NCBI GenBank assembly: GCA_014621425.1
Contig: JAANBB010000787.1
Coordinates: 1 to 10,518 of the forward strand
Reading direction: 5' to 3'
DNA: 10,518 nucleotides
From: Cylindrodendrum hubeiense
Lineage: Eukaryota > Ascomycota > Sordariomycetes > Hypocreales > Nectriaceae
Notes under the pieces: model-generated
The model's input: only the letters and a program-made list of their open reading frames with translations
The model's database searches: none
What the model was told of the DNA's origin: nothing
Made by a program: the position numbers and the translations under genes
Shown: piece after piece, positions 1 through 7,901 of the stretch
Layout: the number at the start of each line of letters is the position of its first letter
Position numbering within the stretch: position 1 is the stretch's first letter

Positions 1-1200
1 GATGGAAGAGGCTGTTGTTCGAGGGAGAGAGAAGGCCATTGCCACCGATGCTGCTGTTGGGGATAGTTACACGCTCGACGGGNNGATGTCGAACACATCG
101 ATTCATCCGACGGCATGACTCGCAAGAGCTCTGCCCTCAGCGCAACCACGGTCGACGAGGAGGAGGGCGAGGAGCTGCGCGTCGACAAGACGCGCCCTAC
201 CGTCCCGACCAAGCTCGAGTGGCGTCGCGGCGGCGACAAGATCTACGTGACGGGTACGATTTTCCAGTGGAATCGAAAGCAGCGTCTCCATCCAGTGTGA
301 GTGGTCTATCTTCCTATTGTTCATCCATGGTTACCTCCGTCCGAGACATCAAGGCGGCTGTCCGCATCCTCTGTGCCGCAGTGGCTGCCTTATTGACGCT
401 CACCCGTCTCGGATGCGTGTCACACTCAGCTCCGCCTGACACCCTGTAATAAGGACCGCATACATATAGGACCTGCCGTACATCTGGTTTTGGAAATGCT
501 GACATGGCTGGAAAACAGAGAGGGCAGCCCCGGTTGCTTCGCGGCCACCATCCACATCCTCCCCGGCACTCACCATGTCCGCTTCCTGGTGGACGGGATT
601 ATGCAGACGTCTCCGGACCTGCCCACGACTGTCGACTTCGGGAACAACCTCGTAAACTACATCGAAGTCAACCCGGATGACGCCCTTCAGGTGATCCCCC
701 CGCTGCCCGCGCCCGCGCCCACCGAGGCCAAGCCCGCAGCCCATGCGCACGAGGAGCACAAGCCTATGGAGCCGCCAGAGCAGACACGGCCCAAGGGCAA
801 AGAGGTTCTGCCCCTCGAGAGCTACCGGAACCCTATTCCTGCGTATCTGCTGGACTTTGACCAGCCTGAGGACTCGCCCGCGTACCAGTATGCCGTCTCG
901 GCCATCGAGAAGCTGCCCAACCCGCCAGCTCTGCCAGGCTTCCTCAGCAAGCCTGTCTTGAACGCTGCGACTCTCCTGAAGGACGACAACAGCGTCCTCA
1001 ACATGCCCAACCACACCATCCTGAACCACCTTGCTACCAGCAGCATCAAGAACAACATCCTAGCCGTCTCGGCAACGACTAGATACAGGAACAAGGTAAG
1101 CCTCCCTTTAGCACTAGACTCAGGCAAGAGGAGACAACTAACTTGAGGATAGTATGTCACAACGATCATGTACAAGCCTACCTCAACAGAAGAGGGCTGA
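1..1200 (+). CDS. SNF1/AMPK beta subunit (5' partial), glycogen-binding-like and ASC domains
   Basis: Beta subunit of the heterotrimeric SNF1/AMP-activated protein kinase. It bridges the catalytic alpha and nucleotide-sensing gamma subunits and helps set location and substrates (Gal83/Sip1/Sip2 family). I read exons 1(or earlier)-296, 519-1095 and 1153-1200, stop TGA 1198-1200. Intron 297-518 has GTGAGT, CTGAC at 499-503 and CAG. Intron 1096-1152 has GTAAGC, CTAAC at 1138-1142 and TAG. Numbered from the in-frame Met at 115, residues 28-112 form the CBM48-like domain (YVTGT..QWNRK, FLVDG, NYIEV). The tail is the ASC domain, with KDDNSVLNMPNH, LNHLATSSIKNN and, across the last junction, RYRNK-YVTTIMYKPTS. 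The Trp of QWNRK aligns with a glycogen-stacking Trp of mammalian beta1; the second such Trp appears to be Met (GIMQTSP). Met115 is probably not the real start, because frame 2 is open from base 1 to 82 (ending SYTLDG) and seems to continue in frame 1 after the two Ns. High confidence in family; the N-terminus is missing. Confidence 0.93.
82..83. other. Two undetermined bases (NN) inside coding sequence
   Basis: Two N bases interrupt the N-terminal coding part of the SNF1 beta-subunit gene. The frame that looks coding upstream (frame 2) and the one downstream (frame 1) differ, so the Ns are probably a placeholder whose length is wrong rather than two literal bases. Confidence 0.8.
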
Positions 1201-1559
1201 GAGAAGATTTGACTCGGAGCTAAAACACTGCTTGTCGAGAAATGGATTGCCTCAGCTCAGGGCAACTTGCATTTAATGGGCCATCTATCTTCGGTTGCTA
1301 CTTTGGATGTAGGGGTGGAATATATCTGGCATGAATCTTATGAGAGAAAGGGGTGACAGGATAGGGATGACCCCCTATTTCCTATGTTTTATGTTGCTGT
1401 CGCTGCTCGAGATGTGGGTAGATGATGGATATGGATATGGATATGGATGATGGCATGCTGGAAATGTGTCTCGGCCCAGTTGCACCGAGAAAAGGATGCT
1501 TGATGAAGATTCACGGCAGATGACACCAATAACACAAGGCAGGAAAGGCAGGCTCAGGA
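1201..1559. other. Convergent 3' intergenic region between SNF1-beta and KAE1
   Basis: This 359-base gap lies between two stop codons on opposite strands, so it should hold the two 3' UTRs and polyadenylation sites. I see no reading frame of interest. Its one clear structure is the short ATGGAT tandem repeat at 1425-1448. Confidence 0.7.
1425..1448. repeat. Hexanucleotide microsatellite (ATGGAT)x4
   Basis: Four perfect copies of ATGGAT, flanked by partial GATG units, in the 3' region between two convergent genes. It is a likely length-variable marker with no inferred function. Confidence 0.9.
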
Positions 1560-2600
1560 TCAGTCTCTCCACTTAATAAAGACCTCGTCGGTCCTGAAGC
1601 GCTGCGTACATGTGCTCTCCTCTAGGGGCGTGCGGAACCCCGTCTCGTAGGCCAGCAAGCCGGCGTGGGCAATCATGATGCCGTTGTCTATACAGAAACG
1701 CTCGTCAGTGGCGTAGACGGAGCCGCCGCGCTCGCGGGCCATGTGGCCCATCATATCCTGCAGGCGCTCGTTGCAGCCGACGCCGCCCACGATGAGGACC
1801 TGGCCGCTGCCGACGTGGGCCATGGCGCGCTCGGTAATCTCAACGAGCATGGCGAAGACGGTCTCCTGAAGGGAGAAGCACAGGTCGGCGGGTGTGAAGT
1901 CGGCACCGGCCTTCATCTGAGCGGCGAGGCCGTCGGCAGAGGCCAGGATTCCCGAGAAGGAGCAGTCCATGCCCTTGACTGTGTACGGGAGGTCGAGCAG
2001 CTTGGAGCCCTTCTTGGCGAGCTGCTCGATATTGTAGCCGGGGGCCGGATCGTTGCTGATCTCGAGGGTTCGGGCGAAGCGGTCGAGGCAGTTGCCCACG
2101 GCGATGTCGAGTGTCTCGCCAAAGATGCGGTAGCGCTGCTCGGCGTAAGCGATGACCTGCGAGTTGCCACCGGAGACGTAGAGCACGACGGGGTTGTCGG
2201 CGCCGGTGATGTAACGGCCCATCTCAATATGGCCCACGCAGTGGTTGACACCGACAAGCGGACGGTCCCACAGCAGCGAGAGGGTGCGCGCGGCGACGGC
2301 GACGCTGTTGAGCGGCGCGCCCATGCCGGGCCCGCGCGTGTAGCACACGCAGTCGATGTCGGCGGGGGTGATACGGGCCTCGGCGAGAGCTTCGCGGGCG
2401 AGGCGCACGAAGTGGGCGCGGTGATGGGCGGCAGTGTCCTTGGGGAGGAATCCCGTGCCGGGCGGCGAGACGAAGGTGTGGCGGAGGTTGGAGAGGATGG
2501 TGGTGGACGTGGGCGTGTGCAGGATGACGCCGATGCCGAGCTTGTTGGCGGAGCCTTCGCAGCCGAGGGCGATGTAGGAGGATTTGTTGGCGAAGGCCAT
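1560..2600 (-). CDS. KAE1: KEOPS complex catalytic subunit Kae1, tRNA N6-adenosine threonylcarbamoyltransferase
   Basis: Transfers the threonylcarbamoyl group to A37 of ANN-decoding tRNAs (t6A), working in the KEOPS complex with Bud32, Cgi121, Pcc1 and, in fungi, Gon7 (family knowledge). The 346-residue intronless frame covers the whole ASKHA fold at the usual eukaryotic Kae1/OSGEP length of about 335-350. Visible motifs are [10 protein letters not shown] (15-24), HHRAH (59-63), the metal-binding HCVGH (His120, His124), YVSGGN (141-146), [27 protein letters not shown] and the third metal ligand in DNG (about Asp305). The start at 2600 is chosen because it immediately precedes the conserved N-terminal strand, has a good context (GTCACAATGG) and no in-frame ATG lies upstream in the open frame. 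No presequence is seen from this Met, so it is the cytosolic/nuclear Kae1 rather than mitochondrial Qri7. Its 3' end faces the SNF1-beta gene. Confidence 0.96.
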   Translation of the reverse strand: MAFANKSSYIALGCEGSANKLGIGVILHTPTSTTILSNLRHTFVSPPGTGFLPKDTAAHHRAHFVRLAREALAEARITPADIDCVCYTRGPGMGAPLNSVAVAARTLSLLWDRPLVGVNHCVGHIEMGRYITGADNPVVLYVSGGNSQVIAYAEQRYRIFGETLDIAVGNCLDRFARTLEISNDPAPGYNIEQLAKKGSKLLDLPYTVKGMDCSFSGILASADGLAAQMKAGADFTPADLCFSLQETVFAMLVEITERAMAHVGSGQVLIVGGVGCNERLQDMMGHMARERGGSVYATDERFCIDNGIMIAHAGLLAYETGFRTPLEESTCTQRFRTDEVFIKWRD

Positions 2601-2645
2601 TGTGACGGCGGCCGCTCTGGGTTTGGAGCTGAGGAGTTGTTTCAG

Positions 2646-2666
2646 TGGTGGTGGTGGTGGTGGTGG
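2646..2666. repeat. Trinucleotide repeat (TGG)x7 in the KAE1 5' leader
   Basis: Seven perfect TGG units (CCA on the KAE1 transcript strand) lie 46-66 bases upstream of the KAE1 start codon. The repeat is probably in the 5' UTR and may vary in length between strains. Confidence 0.9.
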
Positions 2667-3036
2667 AAGTCGGCGCGGGTTGGGTATCAAGTGGAGAGGG
2701 AGGATGTAGAGGAGAAAGTGGTGATGTCTGGGCGATGGAGGGGATGGTGTTGAAGGCCGCACGAGACGTCTGCAAAGAACCGCTCTATGGTACTATTTAT
2801 GGATTTCTTGCAAGGTCCGTGTCAAGAATCTATCACCTGCAAACCTATCCATCCAAAGAGATTAATTAATGTCCAGAGCAATTCAGTCCTACGTCCAACA
2901 TTCCTATCCGATGTCGTCGCCGTGGAGGGGGATCCAGAAAAAAAATGAGGGGCGATAAGAGCCAGATGGAGGGGCAACCACCGCCATCTCCAGGGCATCG
3001 CTGGGAATGGTGGGGGGGAGCCCTTAAAGTGTCGGC

Positions 3037-3050
3037 GGATTAGCTAATCC
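3037..3050. promoter_or_regulatory. Perfect 14-base palindrome GGATTAGCTAATCC
   Basis: Two GGATTA half-sites are arranged head-to-head around GC. TAATCC/GGATTA is the core bound by bicoid/OTX-type homeodomains in animals; the fungal binder, if any, is unknown. It sits in the upstream region of KAE1, about 440 bases from its ATG. Regulatory use is an inference from symmetry and position. Confidence 0.45.
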
Positions 3051-3470
3051 ATCTAGCTTTCTGCCACAGTGCTCATCGCACAATATCCGTCGCCAAGCAC
3101 GGTAGATATTACCTAGAAATAGGGTAATCCGTGAGATGGAGGTGCAAGGCCGTCGCCTGGGCATTCAGACGCACACAAATCCTCCCCAATTCTTGCCTCC
3201 AGCACCTCGCATCCAGCGTCTCGTTGTGGATGAGGCGCGCGCCCACGTCCCCACGTCCCACAGCGAAAGAGCCCTGAACCCGGGATTCTTCCAGGGCAGC
3301 GGTCCAGATCTCCAGCGGATCCCTCACTAATTAGCGACCGCCAGAGCCCCCCAGGGCCGCTAGAACCAGACGGCCGTTGCGGGAGGACGGGTAGGAATTT
3401 TGCACCAGGTTTTCCCTCCCCCCGCCCAACTACGCCATGGCAAGTTTTTTATTATTTTTTAGCGCCCCCT

Positions 3471-3498
3471 CCCACTGTCCAGCGCCCACTGTCCAGCG
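3471..3498. repeat. Tandem duplication of a 14-base unit (CCCACTGTCCAGCG x2)
   Basis: Two perfect adjacent copies lie directly before the decamer array at 3501-3540. Both are in C-rich DNA outside any supported coding frame. Confidence 0.9.
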
Positions 3499-3500
3499 CC

Positions 3501-3540
3501 CACAGCCCGCCACAGCCCACCACAGCCCACCACAGCCCAC
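3501..3540. repeat. Decamer tandem repeat, CACAGCCCRC x4
   Basis: Four adjacent copies of a 10-base unit, the first with G and the others with A at the variable position. A partial fifth begins at 3541. The unit length is not a multiple of three, which argues against the overlapping open frames being coding. Confidence 0.9.
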
Positions 3541-4447
3541 CACAAAGACCACAAAGCTGCTGCTGACGCTGGCAAACGAAATCGAGGCGCCCGGTTCGCC
3601 CGCCACTTTTTCTGCCCGCCCGCTGCCCGTCCGCCTGCCCGCACCACCCACCCACGCTTCTCCGCTTTGTTGCGCCGCACCGCTCGCTTCGGAACAATCC
3701 AACCCAAACCCACTCAACCCGGCTCCTCCTCACTTCTCCTCCACCACTCGACCTACTAGTACCAAGCACACTTTTTTTTTCTTCAGCCTTGCCTCCCACC
3801 GGCTGCTCTGCTTGCGAGATAGCTGTGGCCGGTGTGTGTGTATTTCGCAGAGTGGCCGGCTCGGTTCTGTTTCTGACACTGCACAGCCTTGGCCGCGCTC
3901 GCTTGCTCCCTACTCCGGCTAACACGACTTATTGCCTAGGATCCAGAGTCCAAGCTCCTCCCTCTTCCGACAACACCACCGAAGCTTCGTCGTCCTCTTA
4001 CACTCTCTCCTATTTACCGCAGTCGCCTGCCATGGCCCGTCTGTCCTCTCCTCGTCAGCGCCGAGCGCCGCGGGCCGCCGAAACCTACATGTGGTTTTGC
4101 TGGTCCTGAGCCGCCGCCAGCAACCAGAGCTCACTCCACCCTGAGCCGGCCGCAATCACGACCACGACCACGTCAACGTCGCCCTCGACCGCCGTTGCAT
4201 CCGCCGACCTCCGACAACACACACGCATTCACTTCAGCATCATACGGGAATCTGTGTTTGCAGTCTGAATTAGACCGGCGTTTGTTTTTCATTTTTCGAC
4301 CTGGGCCACCGAACGGGCTCTCCACGTCTAAGCCCAAATAACCCCCCTCAGCTCCAAACTCCGCGCAATGCCCTTGGTCCACGACTAAATACTGTACATC
4401 CCGAACCTCAACTGGCAAAAGACCGCCTTTCCTTCCTCGACCGGTCT

Positions 4448-4570
4448 ATGCCTCGCATATCCACCAGCAATGGGTATAAACACAACAAACGAATATCATA
4501 CAAAGACACGACTGGGCTGACGCCAACAGTCTTGAGAGTGAGGGGCCCATCAGCCCGACGCCGCCGCTGA
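4448..4570 (+). CDS. Possible 40-codon small ORF overlapping the EPL1 3' end
   Basis: An ATG frame of 40 residues ending in an Arg-rich tail (SARRRR) crosses the EPL1 stop codon on the opposite strand by 21 bases. It would be the last reading frame of the putative plus-strand transcript. It has no recognisable domain, and the Arg tail comes from the antisense of EPL1 Ala/Ser codons, so it is probably fortuitous. Confidence 0.12.
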   Translation: MPRISTSNGYKHNKRISYKDTTGLTPTVLRVRGPSARRRR

Positions 4571-6572
4571 CGCTTTTGCCTGCGCCGCCGCCTGAGCCTT
4601 CATCTGCACATGTGCTTGCGCAATAGCATGGGCTTGGGCATGCGCCGCCGCTTGTGCTTGCGCTTGCGCTGCAGTCGTTACTGCAGTCGCCGTTGCAGCT
4701 GGTGGTAATACTCGGCCCCCCCCTTGTGCCGCATTCACGGCTTCTGGAGGGACTGCCGGTCGCCCTCTGAACATGTATGGGTTCAACGGAATCGTCGCCC
4801 TAAACTTCAGAGCCCGAGTGTCGAACGGATCCACCTCATATACGGGGGGCTCATCGTCCTCGGAATCAGAGTCATACCTCCAGCGGTCAGAGTATCCCTC
4901 ACCCTCGGCACGAGGTGGTGTCACCATGCCTCTCCGGTCGATCCACAGACGGTTTAATCGACCGATGCGGCGGCGGAAGGCAGGCTGGTTAGATTTGGGC
5001 GGCTCGCTGGCTGCTCCGGCTGTGAACTGGAAGACGGGGTGGTCCTGCTTGTCGACTAGCTTGTCGACTTGCATGGCGTCAGGTGAGTATTCGTCCACAT
5101 CCATTTCCGATGACGTCGACGCTGGCGGCGTCATCAAGTACTGCGTTTTGGCCGGTCGGAACTTGAGCTCTGTGCCCTGATCCTTGACCGGCGATAACGG
5201 ATCTCGAGTGAGATCAATATGGTTCTGATTCCACTTGCGGTGGTTCTGAACCTTCATTTCTATATCAAGACGAAGCTCGTTCTCCTTCTCAGCCAGCTTG
5301 TCAGCCAGCGAGACGAGGTCGGCTTCCAGCGTTCTGCCATCGGACCGCACGGGCGCCCGCACGTGGGGACCAGAGGGTCGTGGCACAACAGGGGCTTCTG
5401 CAACCTTGCGCTTTTGAGGCTGGATAGGAGAGTTAGTACCAAGTGGGAAGACTCGATTTTGAGAATAGATGATGCCACATACCTTTTGGTTGATGAGGTC
5501 CTCGTCCTCGCCCTTGATACCCAGTCTGAGCTTGACATCCTTGAGCCGAGCTCGCTCCTCAAAGACGGCTCGGTCCATGGTGAGCAGCTCTCGCTTCAGC
5601 ATTTCACGTTCATAAGACATGAGAACAAGTTGACGACCATCCTCGAGTTCACGGCGCAATTTCTTGAGCGTCTCGGCGATCTTGTTATCTCGAGCACGCG
5701 TCTTGCGAGTCTGACGAGCCTCCCGGCGTCTGAAACAGACAAAGGGGTCGGTGTCATCGGTCTCCTGGTGCGTCTCGAACTTGAGGGTTGGGTGCAAGGG
5801 CTTGTTGCCAGCAGCCTGTCGGCTCGACTTCCAGTACTCATAGACGGGCTTGGCATGCTGCAGAATGGACGGTGAACCAAGGTGGTTCAGCGCAGGAACC
5901 ATCATATCATAGGCGACAACAGTATTGTCGACCGATGCGAATGGGGTTTGCTCTGCCGCTGTGTCCTCAAAGACCTCCATGATGCGCTCAAAGTCATCTT
6001 CGGAGAGGGCACCAGCGGCAGGGGGTTTACTATTGTATTCTTTGAGATACTCATCGTCTTCCGTGGTCATGTCATAGAGGCATGTGATGCACTCCTCCAC
6101 CGTCTGCGAGAAGCGGATGTAGGAGGAGGGCTTGTGGAAAGGGACGGCGTAGACCTCATTGTAGTTGATGTTGCTCTCCGTTGGAGGCGGAACAGGGATC
6201 TCTTGGTCATTGCTAGTACCGGCCTCCTTGAGGATGGTCTGGAGATGGTATTCCTGCAGCCAATTAGGTCAGCTCTGATGCTGTAGGATTGCATAGCGGG
6301 GTGCATGGTTGGTGACGATGGGGTCATGGTGGAGGGGCAGCGAGGGAGAATGCCAAGGCATATCACGTGCACAAACACGTGATATCGCGATATGTGGCAG
6401 GGAAACAAGGCATCAAAACACTCACGTTTTCCTCGGCCTGCTCGACACCGGTTGCGATTTGGTTTTCGGTTGTAAGGGCTTCGTACTCGGACGGATCGAT
6501 CTGGTCCTCGCGGAGCACAGGGAGGGTTGTCTTGACGCTGAGCTTCTTGACTCGGACCTTGCGGGACGACAT
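4550..6572 (-). CDS. EPL1: Enhancer of polycomb-like protein 1, NuA4 histone acetyltransferase scaffold
   Basis: Epl1 anchors Esa1, Yng2 and Eaf6 in the NuA4/Piccolo acetyltransferase that modifies histones H4 and H2A in the nucleus (family knowledge). Exons on the minus strand are 6572-6426, 6253-5483 and 5419-4550, giving 595 residues. Intron 1 (6254-6425) has GTGAGT, CTGAC and CAG. Intron 2 (5420-5482) has GTATGT, a perfect TACTAAC and CAG. The N-terminal EPcA region runs from residue 1 to about 240: a basic start (SSRKVRVKKLSVK), EDQIDPSEYEALTTENQIATG, YIRFSQTVEECI spanning residues 95-106, VYEYW, KFETHQETDDTDPF and the basic CFRRREARQTRKTRARD (222-238). A predicted charged helix follows to about 300 (LKKLRRELEDGRQ). 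The downstream block HRKWNQNHIDLTRDPLSPV is typical of fungal Epl1. The last 50 residues are Ala/Gln-rich. The start at 6572 is the only ATG giving the conserved N-terminus. Confidence 0.95.
6360..6393. repeat. Nested inverted repeats with two CACGTG boxes in EPL1 intron 1
   Basis: A perfect 10-base inverted repeat (6360-6369 and 6376-6385) with a six-base spacer has a CACGTG E-box in each arm. It overlaps a second perfect 12-base palindrome, ATATCGCGATAT (6382-6393). CACGTG is the site of bHLH factors such as Cbf1, Pho4 and SREBP relatives in fungi. Either protein binding or an RNA hairpin in the intron is possible. Confidence 0.55.
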
Positions 6573-7526
6573 GGTGCAGGGCGGGGGCGGATGGCGAGAT
6601 GCCAGCGGAAAATCCGCAAAACAAAGCGATCAAGTCATATAACGGAGGGTGTTTAGTCGAAATCGATGGTTTTTGGGATGCAAAAGGCCCCGTGGAGGCC
6701 CTGTTTCGATGGTAGAGTGGTCGGGTTCGATGGGGTGACGTTGGGGTTTGTTTTGCCGCGAAGATTTTTCGCCTGGGTTTGCAAGGGCGCTGAGGGAGAT
6801 GAGAAGTGCAGCGTGCCCAAACCGTAAGCGTAAAAGAGGACGAGGGAGGCAGCGGGGGATGACCGTGCTGGGGCAAAGTCACTCGCCCGCCAAATGTGGT
6901 GGTAAGGTACCGGCGGCGCTCGGACCGCTGTCTCCTTTTTTTCTTCTAGGGGGGCCGATTTCACTTTAGGCGGCCAGAATGTGTTTGCCCAGTGGGAAAA
7001 ACGTGAGGCAGGCGCACCATTAGGCAGGCCTCCCGCCCCGCGTGCGCGACTCAGTGAGCACGCCGTAGCACCACAGCACACCTAATCAGGCCTAACCTGC
7101 GCTGCCAGCCAGCGCTGCCACTGGATGCTCAGCAGGCTTTCGGCGGGGATTCAATGACGCTTACAGTTAGTAACTGGCGCAATCACGCTCAACAAGGCTT
7201 CCTCGGGCCCTGGCAACGCGCGTAACAGACGGTGGCCCGGACCGTAATCATCCGGCTCGTTAAAACATCGGTTCCGGTTGCAGCTCGGAATGGTGATGCG
7301 AAGACGGAAGTCGCATCATGGTGCATCGGATCGGGCACAGCCACAATAAAAGCTTGTTCGTGCCTGCAGCTGTGATATGCTCTCAAAGGGGAAATATCTA
7401 TTCGGGGAGAGGGTTGCGGCTGCAAATGCAAAGCGCTTCTAGCTTGCTTGCATGCATCCCCGAAGCTACCAGTGAATCGCAACAGTGCTCCGTTTCGTTT
7501 CAATGGCGGGCAGTCGCTCCTCCGTT

Positions 7527-7550
7527 TACTCCATATACTCCATTTACTCC
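7527..7550 (+). repeat. Phased TACTCC repeat, three copies every nine bases
   Basis: TACTCC starts at 7527, 7536 and 7545, and a fourth unphased copy lies at 7605. It is located about 350 bases upstream of the calcineurin B start. It may be a regulatory array or a small tandem duplication. Confidence 0.6.
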
Positions 7551-7646
7551 GTCACCGTATTCCCCCAGCTTGGATGGCCCGTGCGCACCACTCAGGTCGC
7601 CGATTACTCCGTTTCGTCATCTCCCGCCTCCGTTATTACCCCTCGG

Positions 7647-7651
7647 CCAAT
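7647..7651 (+). promoter_or_regulatory. CCAAT box upstream of calcineurin B
   Basis: CCAAT, the core bound by the fungal HAP/CBF complex, lies 251 bases before the ATG. It is inside a 13-base string (CCTCGGCCAATAC) that recurs exactly at 9319-9331. Confidence 0.4.
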
Positions 7652-7901
7652 ACGGTTTCCCCTTTGACGGCTCGCTTCATACCGCAGCTCATCAGGCGGA
7701 ACGGGCTCGACCAAATTCAGCCTTATCACGACTTCACTCGCACAACCACAACCCCACGAACCCCCGAACCCACCCTCGCTCCCCGCCGTTGTGACCTTTG
7801 CGGAGCCCTCACGCAGGTCCGCCCTCCGTCCCGAACACACAACCTCCTCCGCATCCTCCCCGCGGACTCCTTCTCCCGCCGCTAATCCGCAACCCGCCAC
7901 G

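Larger units (their letters stand above)
2601..3429. promoter_or_regulatory. Upstream region of KAE1, probably also promoter for a plus-strand transcript
   Basis: There is no supported gene in these 829 bases. The part next to 2600 should be the KAE1 5' UTR and core promoter; the right part precedes a pyrimidine-rich plus-strand leader. It includes a (TGG)7 run, a G-rich stretch near 3008-3020 and a perfect 14-base palindrome at 3037-3050. A 64-codon frame at 3136-3330 has an ATG but no recognisable features. Confidence 0.5.
3430..4549 (+). other. Transcript-like, pyrimidine-rich region without a supported gene
   Basis: Read on the plus strand, this 1.1-kb stretch resembles a fungal promoter plus 5' leader: tandem repeats, long C/T-rich runs at 3600-3780 and 3950-4030, and a T-run at about 3772-3782. 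No frame shows a known domain, and the stop codon of the convergent EPL1 gene follows at 4550. Part of the right end (about 4230-4549) could be the EPL1 3' UTR. Alternatives are a long non-coding RNA, a transcript antisense to EPL1, a short or heavily spliced coding gene, or plain intergenic DNA. I cannot decide from sequence alone. Confidence 0.4.
6573..7901. promoter_or_regulatory. Shared divergent promoter region, EPL1 / calcineurin B
   Basis: This 1.33-kb stretch lies between the two start codons, with no supported gene. The EPL1 side has T-rich and G-rich plus-strand blocks (6600-6780). The middle holds a duplicated 9-mer GCGCTGCCA (7099-7107 and 7112-7120). The calcineurin side has a TACTCC repeat (7527-7550), a CCAAT box (7647-7651) and a C/T-rich leader (about 7740-7900) ending in CCACGATGGGC. 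A 54-codon ATG frame at 7503-7667 could be an upstream ORF only if transcription begins before 7503. Confidence 0.6.

Noticed and set aside
400..1029. A 209-residue minus-strand frame opposite the SNF1 beta gene
   Set aside because: It mirrors the conserved beta-subunit exon 2, crosses its intron and shows no recognisable motif.
1665..2753. A 362-residue plus-strand open frame antisense to KAE1
   Set aside because: The minus strand here encodes Kae1 with all family motifs. The antisense frame is kept open by the strong GC bias at KAE1 third codon positions and has no domain of its own.
3437..3922. A 161-codon plus-strand frame over the tandem repeats
   Set aside because: It runs through 10- and 14-base repeats that shift the translated pattern, is Pro/Ser-rich because of the C/T composition, and has no conserved feature.
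3932..4144. A frame with a signal-peptide-like hydrophobic stretch (LLHSLLFTAVACHG)
   Set aside because: It starts at TTG rather than ATG, and the hydrophobicity comes from the pyrimidine-rich DNA.
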